From Pseudomonas moorei (lineage in GTDB: Bacteria > Pseudomonadota > Gammaproteobacteria > Pseudomonadales > Pseudomonadaceae), in assembly GCF_008801475.1 (NCBI RefSeq), contig NZ_VZPP01000009.1, forward strand, positions 271,306-335,305: a stretch of DNA of 64,000 bases, written 5' to 3'. Below are positions 7,664-16,608 of this stretch, piece after piece. Every line of letters starts with the position of its first letter. Within the stretch, counting starts at the first letter, position 1. Under the pieces are notes generated by a model. The model saw only the letters and a list, made by a program, of their open reading frames with translations, ran no database searches and was not told where the DNA came from. Made by a program: the position numbers and the translations under genes.

Positions 7664-9981
7664 GCCGGTTACCGAATGATTTCGCCCTGAGCAACCTCAG
7701 TCGGCGTGGTTTCCTCAAAGGCGTGGGCGCTACGGGTGCACTGGTGGTGGCCGCCAGTTGGGGCTGGCAAGACGCGTTTGCCGAAGAGAAGGAGAAGAAG
7801 TTCGGCGCCGATGGCATGCCCCACGGCTGGGTCGACGATCCCAAGGTTTACATCAGCATCGCAGCCGACGGCACGGTGACAGTCGTCTGCAACCGTTCGG
7901 AAATGGGTCAGGGTGTGCGCACCAGCCTGACCATGGTCGTGGCCGACGAACTGGAAGCGGATTGGGCACGGGTCAAAGTCAAGCAGGCACCGGGCGACGA
8001 AGTGCGTTTCGGTAACCAGGATACCGACGGTTCGCGCAGCATGCGCCACTGGTACGAGCCAATGCGCCGCTGCGGTGCCGCCGCGAGGACCATGCTGGAG
8101 CAGGCGGCTGCCGAGCAGTGGAAAGTGCCGGTCGGTGAATGTCATGCGCAACTGCATAAAGTGATCCACAAGCCTTCCGGTCGCGAACTGGACTATGGCG
8201 CCCTGGCCACCGCTGCGGGCGCCCTGGCCGTGCCGGCGCGTGACAGTCTGCGCCTCAAGCAACCTTCGGAATTCCGCTACATCGGCAAGGAAGGCACCAG
8301 GGCTATCGACGGTGACGACATCGTCAACGGTCGCGCGGTATATGGTGCCGACGTGCATGTCGACGGCATGCTGTTCGCCACCATCGCCCGACCCGCGGTG
8401 TACGGTGGCAAGGTCAAGACCTTCGATGCCAGCGCCGCGATGAAAGTCCCCGGTGTGCTCAAGGTCGTGCAGATCGAAAGCCGTCCACTGCCATCGGAGT
8501 TTCAGCCGCTGGGTGGTGTGGCGGTGGTGGCCAGCAATACCTGGGCAGCGATCAAGGGGCGTGAAGCGCTGAAAATCGAATGGGATGACGGCGCCAACGC
8601 CAGTTACGACTCGATCGCCTACCGCAAGGAGCTGGAGGCCGCTTCGCTCAAACCCGGCAAAGTGGTACGCAACACGGGCAACATCGATAAAGCCATGAGC
8701 GGCGCCAACAGCACGCTGGAAGCCTCTTACTACTTGCCGCATCTATCACAGTCGCCGATGGAGCCAATGGTCGCCATCGCCCGCTACAAGGACGGCGTAT
8801 GCGAGGCCTGGGGGCCGAGCCAGGCGCCACAGGTCACCCGTGAGCGGATCAGCGAGCGTCTCGGCCTGCCGTTCGACAATGTTACCGTCAACGTCACCCT
8901 GCTGGGCGGCGGTTTCGGCCGCAAGTCCAAACCCGACTTCATCATCGAAGCGGCGATTCTTGCCAAGGAGTTCCCTGGCAAGGCCGTGCGTGTGCAATGG
9001 ACCCGTGAAGACGACATCCACTGCTCCTATTTCCACACCGTGTCCGCCGAGTACCTCAAGGCCAGCCTGAACAAGGATGGCCTGCCTTCCGGCTGGTTGC
9101 ACCGCACCGTGGCACCCAGCATCACCGCATTGTTCGCACCGGGCATGAATCACGAAGGGGCATTCGAGCTGGGCATGGGTTTCACCAACATGGCCTACGC
9201 GATCCCCAACGTGCGCCTGGAGAACCCCGAGGCGACGGTGCACACCCGGGTTGGTTGGTATCGCTCGGTGTCGAACATCCCCCATGGCTTTGCCATCCAG
9301 AGTTTCGTCGATGAACTGGCGCACAAGGCCGGGCAGGATCCGCTCAAGTACCAAATCAAATTGCTCGGCCCGGATCGTCAGATCGATCCGCGTACCTTGA
9401 GTGAAGAGTGGAACTACGGTGAATCGCCGGAACGTTACCCGATCGACACCGGGCGTTTGCGCACGGTGCTGGAAACTGCCGCCAAAGCCGCCGGTTGGGG
9501 GCGCGAGTTGCCGAGGGGGCGTGGCTTGGGCCTGGCGGTGCATTACAGTTTCGTCACCTACGTGGCGGCGGTGATCGAGGTCGAGGTCAAAGACGACGGC
9601 ACGTTGATTGTGCACAAGGCTGACATTGCCGTGGATTGCGGGCCGCAGATCAATCCCGAGCGGATTCGCGCACAGTTCGAAGGCGCTTGCGTCATGGGCT
9701 TGGGCAACGCAGTGCTGGGTGAAATCAGCTTCAAGGATGGCAAGGTCCAGCAGGACAACTTCCATATGTACGAAGTGGCGCGCATGTCCCTGGCACCGAA
9801 GGAAGTCGCCGTGCATCTGGTCACGCCGCCAGGCAATGTCCCTTTGGGTGGCGTTGGCGAACCCGGCGTGCCGCCGATTGCGCCGGCGCTGTGTAACGCA
9901 ATCTTTGCCGCCACCGGCAAACGCATTCGCAGCCTGCCGATTCGCTATCAGTTGCAGGACTGGCAAAAGGCCAAAGCCTGA
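7660..9981 (+). CDS. Molybdopterin-binding large subunit of aldehyde/isoquinoline oxidoreductase, IorB-like
   Basis: Catalytic partner of the 2Fe-2S subunit, 773 residues. The N-terminus contains SRRGFLKG followed by a hydrophobic stretch, a twin-arginine signal, so the folded complex is probably exported to the periplasm or held at the membrane. The body shows the aldehyde oxidase repeats GGGFGRKS (about residue 420) and GGVGEPGVPPIAPAL near the C-terminus, the latter carrying the expected catalytic Glu. A single polypeptide with two molybdopterin-domain halves is the IorB arrangement. The start at ATG 7660 overlaps the iorA stop and is preceded by AAGGAGG. The substrate is unknown. Confidence 0.9.
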   Translation: MSRLPNDFALSNLSRRGFLKGVGATGALVVAASWGWQDAFAEEKEKKFGADGMPHGWVDDPKVYISIAADGTVTVVCNRSEMGQGVRTSLTMVVADELEADWARVKVKQAPGDEVRFGNQDTDGSRSMRHWYEPMRRCGAAARTMLEQAAAEQWKVPVGECHAQLHKVIHKPSGRELDYGALATAAGALAVPARDSLRLKQPSEFRYIGKEGTRAIDGDDIVNGRAVYGADVHVDGMLFATIARPAVYGGKVKTFDASAAMKVPGVLKVVQIESRPLPSEFQPLGGVAVVASNTWAAIKGREALKIEWDDGANASYDSIAYRKELEAASLKPGKVVRNTGNIDKAMSGANSTLEASYYLPHLSQSPMEPMVAIARYKDGVCEAWGPSQAPQVTRERISERLGLPFDNVTVNVTLLGGGFGRKSKPDFIIEAAILAKEFPGKAVRVQWTREDDIHCSYFHTVSAEYLKASLNKDGLPSGWLHRTVAPSITALFAPGMNHEGAFELGMGFTNMAYAIPNVRLENPEATVHTRVGWYRSVSNIPHGFAIQSFVDELAHKAGQDPLKYQIKLLGPDRQIDPRTLSEEWNYGESPERYPIDTGRLRTVLETAAKAAGWGRELPRGRGLGLAVHYSFVTYVAAVIEVEVKDDGTLIVHKADIAVDCGPQINPERIRAQFEGACVMGLGNAVLGEISFKDGKVQQDNFHMYEVARMSLAPKEVAVHLVTPPGNVPLGGVGEPGVPPIAPALCNAIFAATGKRIRSLPIRYQLQDWQKAKA

Positions 9982-10964
9982 TGGACAGCGCCGATCTGAA
10001 TGTCCTGCGCAGCGTACTGGAGTGGCGCCGAGCCGGTCAGCGGGTGGTTTTGTACAGCGTGGTCCAGACCTGGGGCACCGCGCCCCGGGCACCTGGGGCC
10101 ATGCTGGCCTTGCGTGAAGACGGCGTGGTGATTGGTTCGGTGTCGGGTGGTTGTGTCGAGGATGACCTGATAGCCCGGTTGCATGATGGTCGGATTCCGG
10201 CCGAGGGGCCGCCCGTGCAATTGATCACCTACGGCGTGACCCGCGAAGAGGCAGCACGCTTTGGCTTGCCGTGCGGCGGCACCTTGCGATTGACCGAGGA
10301 GCGCGTCGGCGATCCTGCGTGGGTCGCTGAACTGCTGGCTCGCTGCGAAGCCCATGAAATCGTGGCGCGCTGCCTTGATGTTGCGACCGGAGAAGTGGTC
10401 TTACAGCCCGCCAGCAAAACGGATGTACTGGCGTTCGATGAGCAGACCTTGCGTGCCATTTACGGCCCCCGCTGGCGCTTGTTGTTGATCGGCGCGGGGC
10501 AATTGTCTCGTTACGTTGCCGAAATGGCGCGGCTGCTGGATTTCGAAGTGCTGATTTGTGATCCGCGTACCGAGTTCGTCTATGGCTGGGAAGAGCAGCA
10601 TGGTCGTTTCGTCTCCGGCATGCCCGACGAGGCGGTGCTGAGTATCCAGACAGACGAACGCACGGCCATCGTTGCACTGACCCACGACCCGCGCCTGGAT
10701 GATATGGCCCTGCTGACGGCCCTCGACTCCAGGGCGTTTTACGTCGGAGCGCTGGGATCACGGGTCAACAGCCAGAAGCGCCGGGAAAATCTGGCGCAAC
10801 TGGGCTTGTCGCAACAGGCCATTGATCGGCTCCACGGCCCGATCGGTTTGCATATCGGCAGTCATAGCCCGGCGGAAATCGCCTTGTCGTTGATGGCTGA
10901 AATCGTGGCGATCAAAAATGGCGTGGAACTGAAACAGAAGAAGCCGTCACAGGAGCGCGTATGA
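9981..10964 (+). CDS. XdhC/CoxI-family molybdenum cofactor maturation protein
   Basis: XdhC-type proteins bind molybdenum cofactor and deliver its mature form to hydroxylases of the xanthine oxidase family. The 327-residue protein has the N-terminal XdhC_CoxI domain with GSVSGGCVEDD (about residues 51-61). The C-terminal domain is Rossmann-like with LLIGAGQLSRYVAEMA and ALTHDPRLDD. It overlaps the large-subunit stop (TGATG) and the next gene (ATGA), so it is almost certainly the dedicated chaperone of the upstream enzyme. Confidence 0.9.
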   Translation: MDSADLNVLRSVLEWRRAGQRVVLYSVVQTWGTAPRAPGAMLALREDGVVIGSVSGGCVEDDLIARLHDGRIPAEGPPVQLITYGVTREEAARFGLPCGGTLRLTEERVGDPAWVAELLARCEAHEIVARCLDVATGEVVLQPASKTDVLAFDEQTLRAIYGPRWRLLLIGAGQLSRYVAEMARLLDFEVLICDPRTEFVYGWEEQHGRFVSGMPDEAVLSIQTDERTAIVALTHDPRLDDMALLTALDSRAFYVGALGSRVNSQKRRENLAQLGLSQQAIDRLHGPIGLHIGSHSPAEIALSLMAEIVAIKNGVELKQKKPSQERV

Positions 10965-11551
10965 GCGAGTCCATCGGCGTCATTGTGTTGGCAGCGGGGC
11001 AGGGCAGTCGGTTTCGTCAGGTCGCCGGTACCGACAAGGACAAGTTACTGGCCGATTGCAGCGGTCGCGATGGCGCGGCTCGCTCGGTGATCGAGCATGT
11101 GCTGGTGAATCTGCCGGCCAATGCGGGCAAGCGCGTCCTGGTGACTACCGCTGATCGACCCCAAGTGATTCGCATGGCTCAGGCCTACGGCTGCGAAATT
11201 GTGTTGATCGAGTCCGTCGGCATGGGTGACAGCATTGCTGCAGGAGTTTCTGCCTGTGCGCAACTCGATGGCTGGTTGATGGTTTTGGGGGATATGCCAT
11301 TCATCCTGCCGTCCAGCATTGAAAAAGTTCTGGCAGGTATGCGCAGCGACAGCGTCAGCGTGCCGGTGCAGGACGGGGAGTATGGGCATCCGGTCGGGTT
11401 CGGACGGGATTTCGCGGCGGGATTGATGGCGTTGTCGGGGGATCGTGGCGCCAAACCGCTATTTGCCAAGGGGCGCGTTGTTGAGGTGGCAGTGGATGAT
11501 CCCGGGGTGTTGTGGGATGTGGATGTGCCGGAGAAGTTGGTCTTCAAGTAA
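10961..11551 (+). CDS. Molybdenum cofactor nucleotidyltransferase, MocA/MobA-like
   Basis: 196-residue NTP transferase. The N-terminal signature is VIVLAAGQGSRFR. The acidic motif is LGDMPFILPSS, followed by GHPVGFGRDF. These are typical of MocA, which makes molybdopterin cytosine dinucleotide for xanthine-oxidase-family enzymes. It is the last gene of the four-gene cassette, overlapping xdhC by ATGA. A role in attaching CMP rather than GMP is inferred from the neighbourhood. Confidence 0.88.
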   Translation: MSESIGVIVLAAGQGSRFRQVAGTDKDKLLADCSGRDGAARSVIEHVLVNLPANAGKRVLVTTADRPQVIRMAQAYGCEIVLIESVGMGDSIAAGVSACAQLDGWLMVLGDMPFILPSSIEKVLAGMRSDSVSVPVQDGEYGHPVGFGRDFAAGLMALSGDRGAKPLFAKGRVVEVAVDDPGVLWDVDVPEKLVFK

Positions 11552-11560
11552 TCGCTGATC

Positions 11561-11657
11561 CCTTGTGGGAGCGAGCTTGCTCGCGAGAGCGGTGGATCAG
11601 CCAGCATCAATTTCCGAATGTTAAGCCATCATCGTGAGCAAGCTGGCTCCCACAGGG
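11561..11657. repeat. REP pair (inverted GTGGGAGC palindromes)
   Basis: TTGTGGGAGCGAGCTTGCTC and its near reverse complement (GAGCAAGCTGGCTCCCACAG) are about 50 bases apart, forming a head-to-head REP pair in the gap before rne. Confidence 0.8.
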
Positions 11658-11684
11658 AATCGGTACAGTTGTTTTGGATATAAA

Positions 11685-11718
11685 AAAGCCCCGCCTGGGT
11701 CACCAGGCGGGGCTTTTC
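11685..11718. terminator. Bidirectional intrinsic terminator (mocA-like / rne)
   Basis: A stem of 14 pairs (AAAGCCCCGCCTGG / CCAGGCGGGGCTTT) with a four-base loop is flanked by A's on the left and T's on the right. It can end both the plus-strand cassette and minus-strand rne, whose stop is 15 bases away. Confidence 0.9.
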
Positions 11719-11732
11719 ATTAGCCGATGGAA

Positions 11733-14700
11733 TCAGACGAGAGGTTTAGGCTCGTGTTCTTTTTCCAGAGCTTTTTCGTGTTGCTCTACCGCTTCCTGAA
11801 CGGAGCGTGGTGCTTCGTGGATGGCGGATTGAGCAGGCTCTGCAGCGACTTCTGCAGTCGGGGCAGGCGCTGCCTCGGCCACTTCAGCAACAATCGGCGC
11901 TGGTTCGACTGCAACAACGGCTTCAGCCTGAGCCGCAGCGGCCGCCAATTCGGCTTCCTTCTGCAGGCGCTCTTCCTCACGCTTGCGACGACGCACTTCA
12001 CGCGGGTCGTTTGGTGCGCGGCCGCTTGGCGTCAGGGCGCTGACAGGAGCGGCTGCAACCACGGGTGCAGGCGCTTCGGCAACGACTGGCGCTTCCACGA
12101 CAGGAGCGGGCTCGGCAGCAGCGACGACCGGCTCGGAGGTCACGGCATCGGCAACAGGAGCTTCAACGGACGGCGCTTCAACGACTGGCGCTGGAGTTTC
12201 GGTGACGGCTGGCTCGGCAACCCAGTTGAACGCGGTTTGCTCTTCGCGAACTTCACGAACGGCTTCGGTCACGGTTTCAGTGACGGTTTCGGCAACCGGT
12301 TCTGCGATCACAACAGGTTCTGCGACAGCTTCAACCACTGGCTGAGCCGGTGCTACTTCGATTTCCGGCGATGCGGTCACTTCAACCGGAGTAGTCGCTT
12401 CAACGACTGGCGCTTCGACTGGTGCAGTTTCCAGGGTGGCGGCAGTGGCGCGTTCGGCTTGCTCGTTGGCCTGTGCTTCGGCCGGGGCGCTGATCACGGT
12501 GCTGGCAACGGCTGCGGTAACCGCCAGGCCGGCGGCCAGATCGGCGGTGCTTGGCGCTTCGTTGTTTTCGCCGGATTCGGATTCTTCCGAACCTTCGATC
12601 ACATTGCCGTTGGCATCGCGTTGACGCTCGCGACGGTTGCTGCGACGACGCTGGCCACGGGAACGGCGGCGTGGGCGATCGCCTTCGGCGCCGTCCTGAC
12701 CTTCTTCCTGCAGTTGCTCTTCGTTGGTGGTCAGCTCTTCTTCGGCGACGGCAGCGGCTTGCTCGGCACGTGGTTGACGTTCTTCACGCGGTGGGCGTGG
12801 AGCGCGCTCTTCGCGTGGCTGGCGGGCCGGGCGCTCTTCAGCGGTCGCAGCAGCAGCAACGGCCGGAGCAGCATCCAGAGGCTCACGCAGTTCACGAACG
12901 CGCTCTTCGCGTTCGCCACGTGGCTTACGGTCTTCACGCGGTGCGCGAGGTGCACGTTCTTCTCGTGGAGCGCGCGGCGCGCGTTCTTCACGTGCTACGG
13001 CTGGTGTCTCTTCACGGGCTTCGCGTGGTTGACGCTCTTCGCGTGGCTCACGTGGTGCGCGCTCTTCACGCGGTGCACGTTCTTCGCGCGGCTTGCGTTC
13101 TTCATCGCGGCGACCGTTACGGTTGCGGCTCTGCTGGCGACCGTTGCGACGTTGTTCTTCATTGCTGCGAGCCGGACGCTCGGTGGCAGCCGGTTTTTCG
13201 ACCACGGCCGGGGCAGCAGGCTCTTCCTTGGAGGCGAACAGGCTGACCAGCGACTTCACCAGGCCCTTGAACAGGCTTGGCTCTGGAGCGGCGACAGGGG
13301 CGGCAACCGGAGCGGCGACGACTTCAGTCGGAACCGGAGCGTTGGCACGGGCTGGCGCAGTCTTGACCGCCGCTTCCTGGCGAACCAGGGTACGGGTGGC
13401 CGCAGCTGGCTGGACTTCTTCCACTTCGGCAGCGGCAGCAGCGATTTCGTAGCTGGACTGGTTGATCGCCGCTTCAGGGCTGTCATCACGCAGACGCTGT
13501 ACTTCGAAGTGCGGCGTTTCGAGATGATCGTTCGGCAGAATCACGATGCGGGCACGGGTGCGCAGTTCGATCTTGGTGATCGAATTACGCTTTTCGTTGA
13601 GCAGGAACGCGGCGACCGGGATCGGCACCTGGGCGCGAACTTCGGCGGTGCGGTCTTTCAGTGCTTCTTCTTCGATCAGGCGCAGGATCGCCAGCGACAA
13701 CGATTCAACATCACGGATGATGCCGGTGCCGTTGCAGCGCGGGCAGACGATGCCGCTGCTTTCGCCCAGGGAAGGACGCAGGCGCTGACGGGACATTTCC
13801 AGCAGGCCGAAGCGCGAGATGCGACCGACTTGCACGCGAGCGCGGTCGGCTTCCAGGCATTCGCGGACTTTCTCTTCCACGGCGCGCTGGTTCTTGGCAG
13901 GGGTCATGTCGATGAAGTCGATGACGATCAGGCCGCCAATGTCGCGCAGGCGCAACTGACGGGCGATTTCTTCCGCGGCTTCAAGGTTAGTCTGCAGGGC
14001 GGTTTCTTCGATGTCGCTGCCTTTGGTGGCACGCGCCGAGTTGATGTCGATGGACACCAGGGCTTCGGTCGGATCGATAACGATGGAGCCGCCGGAAGGC
14101 AGTTCGACGACGCGCTGGAACGCGGTTTCGATCTGGCTTTCGATCTGGAAGCGGTTGAACAGCGGAACGCTGTCTTCGTACAGCTTGATCTTGCTGGCGT
14201 ACTGCGGCATCACCTGACGGATGAAGGTCAGGGCTTCGTCCTGGGCTTCGACGCTGTCGATCAGCACTTCGCCGATGTCCTGGCGCAGGTAGTCACGGAT
14301 GGCGCGGATGATCACGTTGCTTTCCTGATAGATCAGGAATGGCGCGGAGCGATCCAGCGAGGCTTCTTTGATGGCGGTCCAGAGTTGCAGCAGGTAGTCG
14401 AGGTCCCACTGCATTTCTTCACTGCTGCGGCCCAGGCCGGCAGTGCGCACGATCAGGCCCATGTCGGCCGGGGCAACCAGGCCGTTCAGGGCTTCGCGCA
14501 GTTCGTTGCGCTCTTCACCTTCGATGCGACGGGAGATGCCACCGGCACGCGGGTTGTTCGGCATCAGTACCAGGTAACGACCGGCCAGGCTGATGAAAGT
14601 GGTCAGGGCGGCGCCCTTGTTGCCACGTTCTTCTTTTTCGACCTGAACGATGACTTCCTGGCCTTCGCTCAGGACGTCCTTGATGTTGACGCGGCCTTCA

Positions 14701-14945
14701 GGGGCTTTCTTGAAGTATTCGCGGGAGATTTCTTTGAGTGGCAGGAAGCCGTGGCGCTCGGAGCCGAAATCGACAAAGGCAGCCTCAAGGCTTGGTTCGA
14801 TGCGAGTAATCCGGCCTTTATAGATGTTGGCCTTCTTCTGCTCGCGTGCACCGGATTCGATGTCCAGGTCGTAGAGGCGCTGGCCATCTACCAGTGCAAC
14901 ACGCAACTCTTCGGGTTGAGTTGCGTTAATCAGCATTCTTTTCAT
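11733..14945 (-). CDS. rne: Ribonuclease E
   Basis: Essential endoribonuclease and scaffold of the RNA degradosome, 1070 residues. The N-terminal catalytic half holds the S1 domain, the RNase H-like part and the DNase I-like site (VSIDINSARAT, GGLIVIDFIDM). The zinc-link CPRCNGTG that holds the dimer together follows. The C-terminal half (from about residue 490) is low-complexity: Arg/Glu/Pro-rich, then Ala/Val/Glu/Pro-rich, ending EKALEKEHEPKPLV. I chose ATG 14945, giving MKRMLINATQ, the conserved start; the reading frame is open 16 codons farther upstream. It is transcribed alone from a promoter about 640 bases upstream. Confidence 0.97.
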   Translation of the reverse strand: MKRMLINATQPEELRVALVDGQRLYDLDIESGAREQKKANIYKGRITRIEPSLEAAFVDFGSERHGFLPLKEISREYFKKAPEGRVNIKDVLSEGQEVIVQVEKEERGNKGAALTTFISLAGRYLVLMPNNPRAGGISRRIEGEERNELREALNGLVAPADMGLIVRTAGLGRSSEEMQWDLDYLLQLWTAIKEASLDRSAPFLIYQESNVIIRAIRDYLRQDIGEVLIDSVEAQDEALTFIRQVMPQYASKIKLYEDSVPLFNRFQIESQIETAFQRVVELPSGGSIVIDPTEALVSIDINSARATKGSDIEETALQTNLEAAEEIARQLRLRDIGGLIVIDFIDMTPAKNQRAVEEKVRECLEADRARVQVGRISRFGLLEMSRQRLRPSLGESSGIVCPRCNGTGIIRDVESLSLAILRLIEEEALKDRTAEVRAQVPIPVAAFLLNEKRNSITKIELRTRARIVILPNDHLETPHFEVQRLRDDSPEAAINQSSYEIAAAAAEVEEVQPAAATRTLVRQEAAVKTAPARANAPVPTEVVAAPVAAPVAAPEPSLFKGLVKSLVSLFASKEEPAAPAVVEKPAATERPARSNEEQRRNGRQQSRNRNGRRDEERKPREERAPREERAPREPREERQPREAREETPAVAREERAPRAPREERAPRAPREDRKPRGEREERVRELREPLDAAPAVAAAATAEERPARQPREERAPRPPREERQPRAEQAAAVAEEELTTNEEQLQEEGQDGAEGDRPRRRSRGQRRRSNRRERQRDANGNVIEGSEESESGENNEAPSTADLAAGLAVTAAVASTVISAPAEAQANEQAERATAATLETAPVEAPVVEATTPVEVTASPEIEVAPAQPVVEAVAEPVVIAEPVAETVTETVTEAVREVREEQTAFNWVAEPAVTETPAPVVEAPSVEAPVADAVTSEPVVAAAEPAPVVEAPVVAEAPAPVVAAAPVSALTPSGRAPNDPREVRRRKREEERLQKEAELAAAAAQAEAVVAVEPAPIVAEVAEAAPAPTAEVAAEPAQSAIHEAPRSVQEAVEQHEKALEKEHEPKPLV
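12760..13110. repeat. Imperfect repeats encoding Arg/Glu/Pro-rich RNase E segment
   Basis: The minus strand repeats units translating as REERAPR or REERQPR many times. It is the RNA-binding arginine-rich region of the degradosome scaffold. The period (about 15-24 bases) is irregular, so it is coding low complexity, not a separate element. Confidence 0.75.
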
Positions 14946-15581
14946 GTAGTACCGTCGGTTTCCGGGCTGCCGGAAACGGCGTTCGGCACACACGACTTCT
15001 CACGGTCGGTGTCAGGTGCGTCAGGAGTGGTTGGACACTCCAGTGTCTAGCGAACCCCGACCAATTGGGCCGGTGTCGCGACGTACGCGTCCTGCTTGCT
15101 GTGGCTACTTAAGCACTCAGTCAGGAGGAGGAATCAACCAGCGGCTGTGGACGAGATGAAGCGTCTTGATAAAGCCTATTGCTACACAGTCCAGCGGTTG
15201 TGCATCTCCACCCTACACGTATCCCTGATAATTCGGGTGCTGCCGCGCGCAGAATCCGCAGCGGGTTGGCATTTACCGTGAGCTCCGAAAGGGGAGGTCA
15301 CGCATCATGGCTAATTTAGGCGTTGTTTCCGAAGCGTTCGCTCGGGGTCATTCGCAGCTGACTGCACTTTGTGAACTGGCCGTGAATATTGGCTCGCAAA
15401 ACGAGTGAAAACTCTGCTTTGCGGTTTGATTCAGGCCTCATGTCACCTGCGCTTGTTACAACTGCAAACTCCACCGTTACGTAGCGAAAGCCCCGTAGGA
15501 CGGCCTCGCGTCCTGGTGAATTGCGTTGGTCAGGGTCGGTTTTTGACCGTTGGTCCGCTGTCCAGGCCGCTTTTGGCGGCG
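14946..15581 (-). other. Long 5' leader of rne
   Basis: About 635 bases lie between the predicted rne start point and its ATG, with no gene I would accept. E. coli rne also has a long structured leader (about 360 nt) that senses RNase E activity; the same use here is inference. The predicted RNA starts with a tight hairpin (GCCGC-CAAAA-GCGGC, 15566-15580), with another small stem just behind it. Short ORFs on both strands (such as 15096-15281) have no supporting features. Confidence 0.6.
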
Positions 15582-15587
15582 TTCGCG

Positions 15588-15616
15588 ACTATAGCAGCAA
15601 TGATTAAGTGCTTCAA
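15588..15616 (-). promoter_or_regulatory. Sigma-70 promoter of rne
   Basis: Read on the minus strand: TTGAAG (15616-15611), a 17-base spacer, then TATAGT (15593-15588). The predicted start is near 15581. Confidence 0.75.
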
Positions 15617-15629
15617 TTCCATAAAAAAT

Positions 15630-15638
15630 TGTTATCAT
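15630..15638 (+). promoter_or_regulatory. Extended -10 element before rluC
   Basis: TG-T-TATCAT ends 7 bases before the rluC ATG. No good -35 is visible. The predicted start point falls at or next to the ATG, and no Shine-Dalgarno sequence precedes it. Confidence 0.35.
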
Positions 15639-15645
15639 CCGCGGC

Positions 15646-16608
15646 ATGACGACTACAGCCCCCTCGACCCCAGGCGTACAACTGCTTGAGGTCTCGCCGG
15701 AATATGCCGGCCAACGTATTGATAATTTCCTTCTCGCTCGGCTCAAAGGCGTGCCCAAGACCTTGATTTATCGCATTTTGCGCAAGGGCGAAGTGCGGGT
15801 GAACAAGGGGCGGATCAAGCCCGAATACAAGCTGCAGGCGGGCGATATCGTGCGCGTGCCGCCGGTTCGCGTGCCTGAGCGCGACGAGCCGGTGCCGCTG
15901 GCTCAAGGTCTGCTGCAGCGACTCGAGGCGTCGATTGTCTACGAAGATAAGGCGTTGATCGTGATCAACAAACCTGCCGGGATCGCCGTTCATGGTGGCA
16001 GCGGTTTGAATTACGGCGTCATCGAAGCCTTTCGTCAGTTGCGCCCCGATGCCAAGGAGCTGGAGCTGGTCCACCGTCTTGACCGTGATACCTCCGGGCT
16101 GCTGATGATCGCCAAGAAGCGCAGCATGTTGCGTCACCTGCACACCGCATTGCGCGGTGATGGTGTCGATAAGCGCTACATGGCACTGGTTCGCGGCAAC
16201 TGGGCGAGCTCGATCAAGCAAGTCCGTGCGGCACTCGGCAAGAGCAATCTGCGCTCCGGCGAGCGCATGGTCGAGGTCGACGAGGAGGAGGGCAAGGAGT
16301 CTGTGACCGTGTTCAAGGTCCTGCGTCGCTTTGGTGACTTTGCCACCCTGATCGAAGCCAAGCCGATCACCGGCCGCACGCACCAGATCCGCGTCCACAC
16401 GTTGCACGCCGGGCACTGCATTGCCGGCGACACCAAGTACGGCGATGACGATTTCAGCAAGGAAATCCGTGATCTGGGCGGTAAGCGCCTGTTCCTGCAC
16501 GCCTACATGCTGACCGTGCCGCTGCCCGATGGTGGTGAACTCAAGTTGCAGGCGCCGGTCGATGAGATGTGGGCCAAGACCGTGGAGCGATTGAGTGCGC
16601 CCATCTGA
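15646..16608 (+). CDS. rluC: Ribosomal large-subunit pseudouridine synthase C
   Basis: Makes pseudouridine at three positions of 23S rRNA (955, 2504 and 2580 in E. coli numbering). The 320-residue protein has an N-terminal S4 RNA-binding domain (ERIDNFLLARLKG-like region, about residues 20-80). The RluA-family catalytic core contains the motif HRLDRDTSGLLM with its catalytic Asp (about residue 147). GRTHQIRVH follows near residue 245. It is divergent from rne, as in many gammaproteobacteria, and overlaps the HAD gene. Confidence 0.94.
   Translation: MTTTAPSTPGVQLLEVSPEYAGQRIDNFLLARLKGVPKTLIYRILRKGEVRVNKGRIKPEYKLQAGDIVRVPPVRVPERDEPVPLAQGLLQRLEASIVYEDKALIVINKPAGIAVHGGSGLNYGVIEAFRQLRPDAKELELVHRLDRDTSGLLMIAKKRSMLRHLHTALRGDGVDKRYMALVRGNWASSIKQVRAALGKSNLRSGERMVEVDEEEGKESVTVFKVLRRFGDFATLIEAKPITGRTHQIRVHTLHAGHCIAGDTKYGDDDFSKEIRDLGGKRLFLHAYMLTVPLPDGGELKLQAPVDEMWAKTVERLSAPI

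Noticed and set aside
12760..13110. Regularly repeated units resembling a CRISPR array
   Set aside because: Units are imperfect, of irregular period and in frame with the Arg-rich region of RNase E; there are no spacers and no cas genes.
11727..15050. A 1107-codon plus-strand ORF opposite rne
   Set aside because: It is the shadow of the GC-rich, repetitive rne coding strand. Composition (long runs of Phe, Arg, Gly, Trp) is unlike a real protein, and RNase E motifs are certain on the minus strand.
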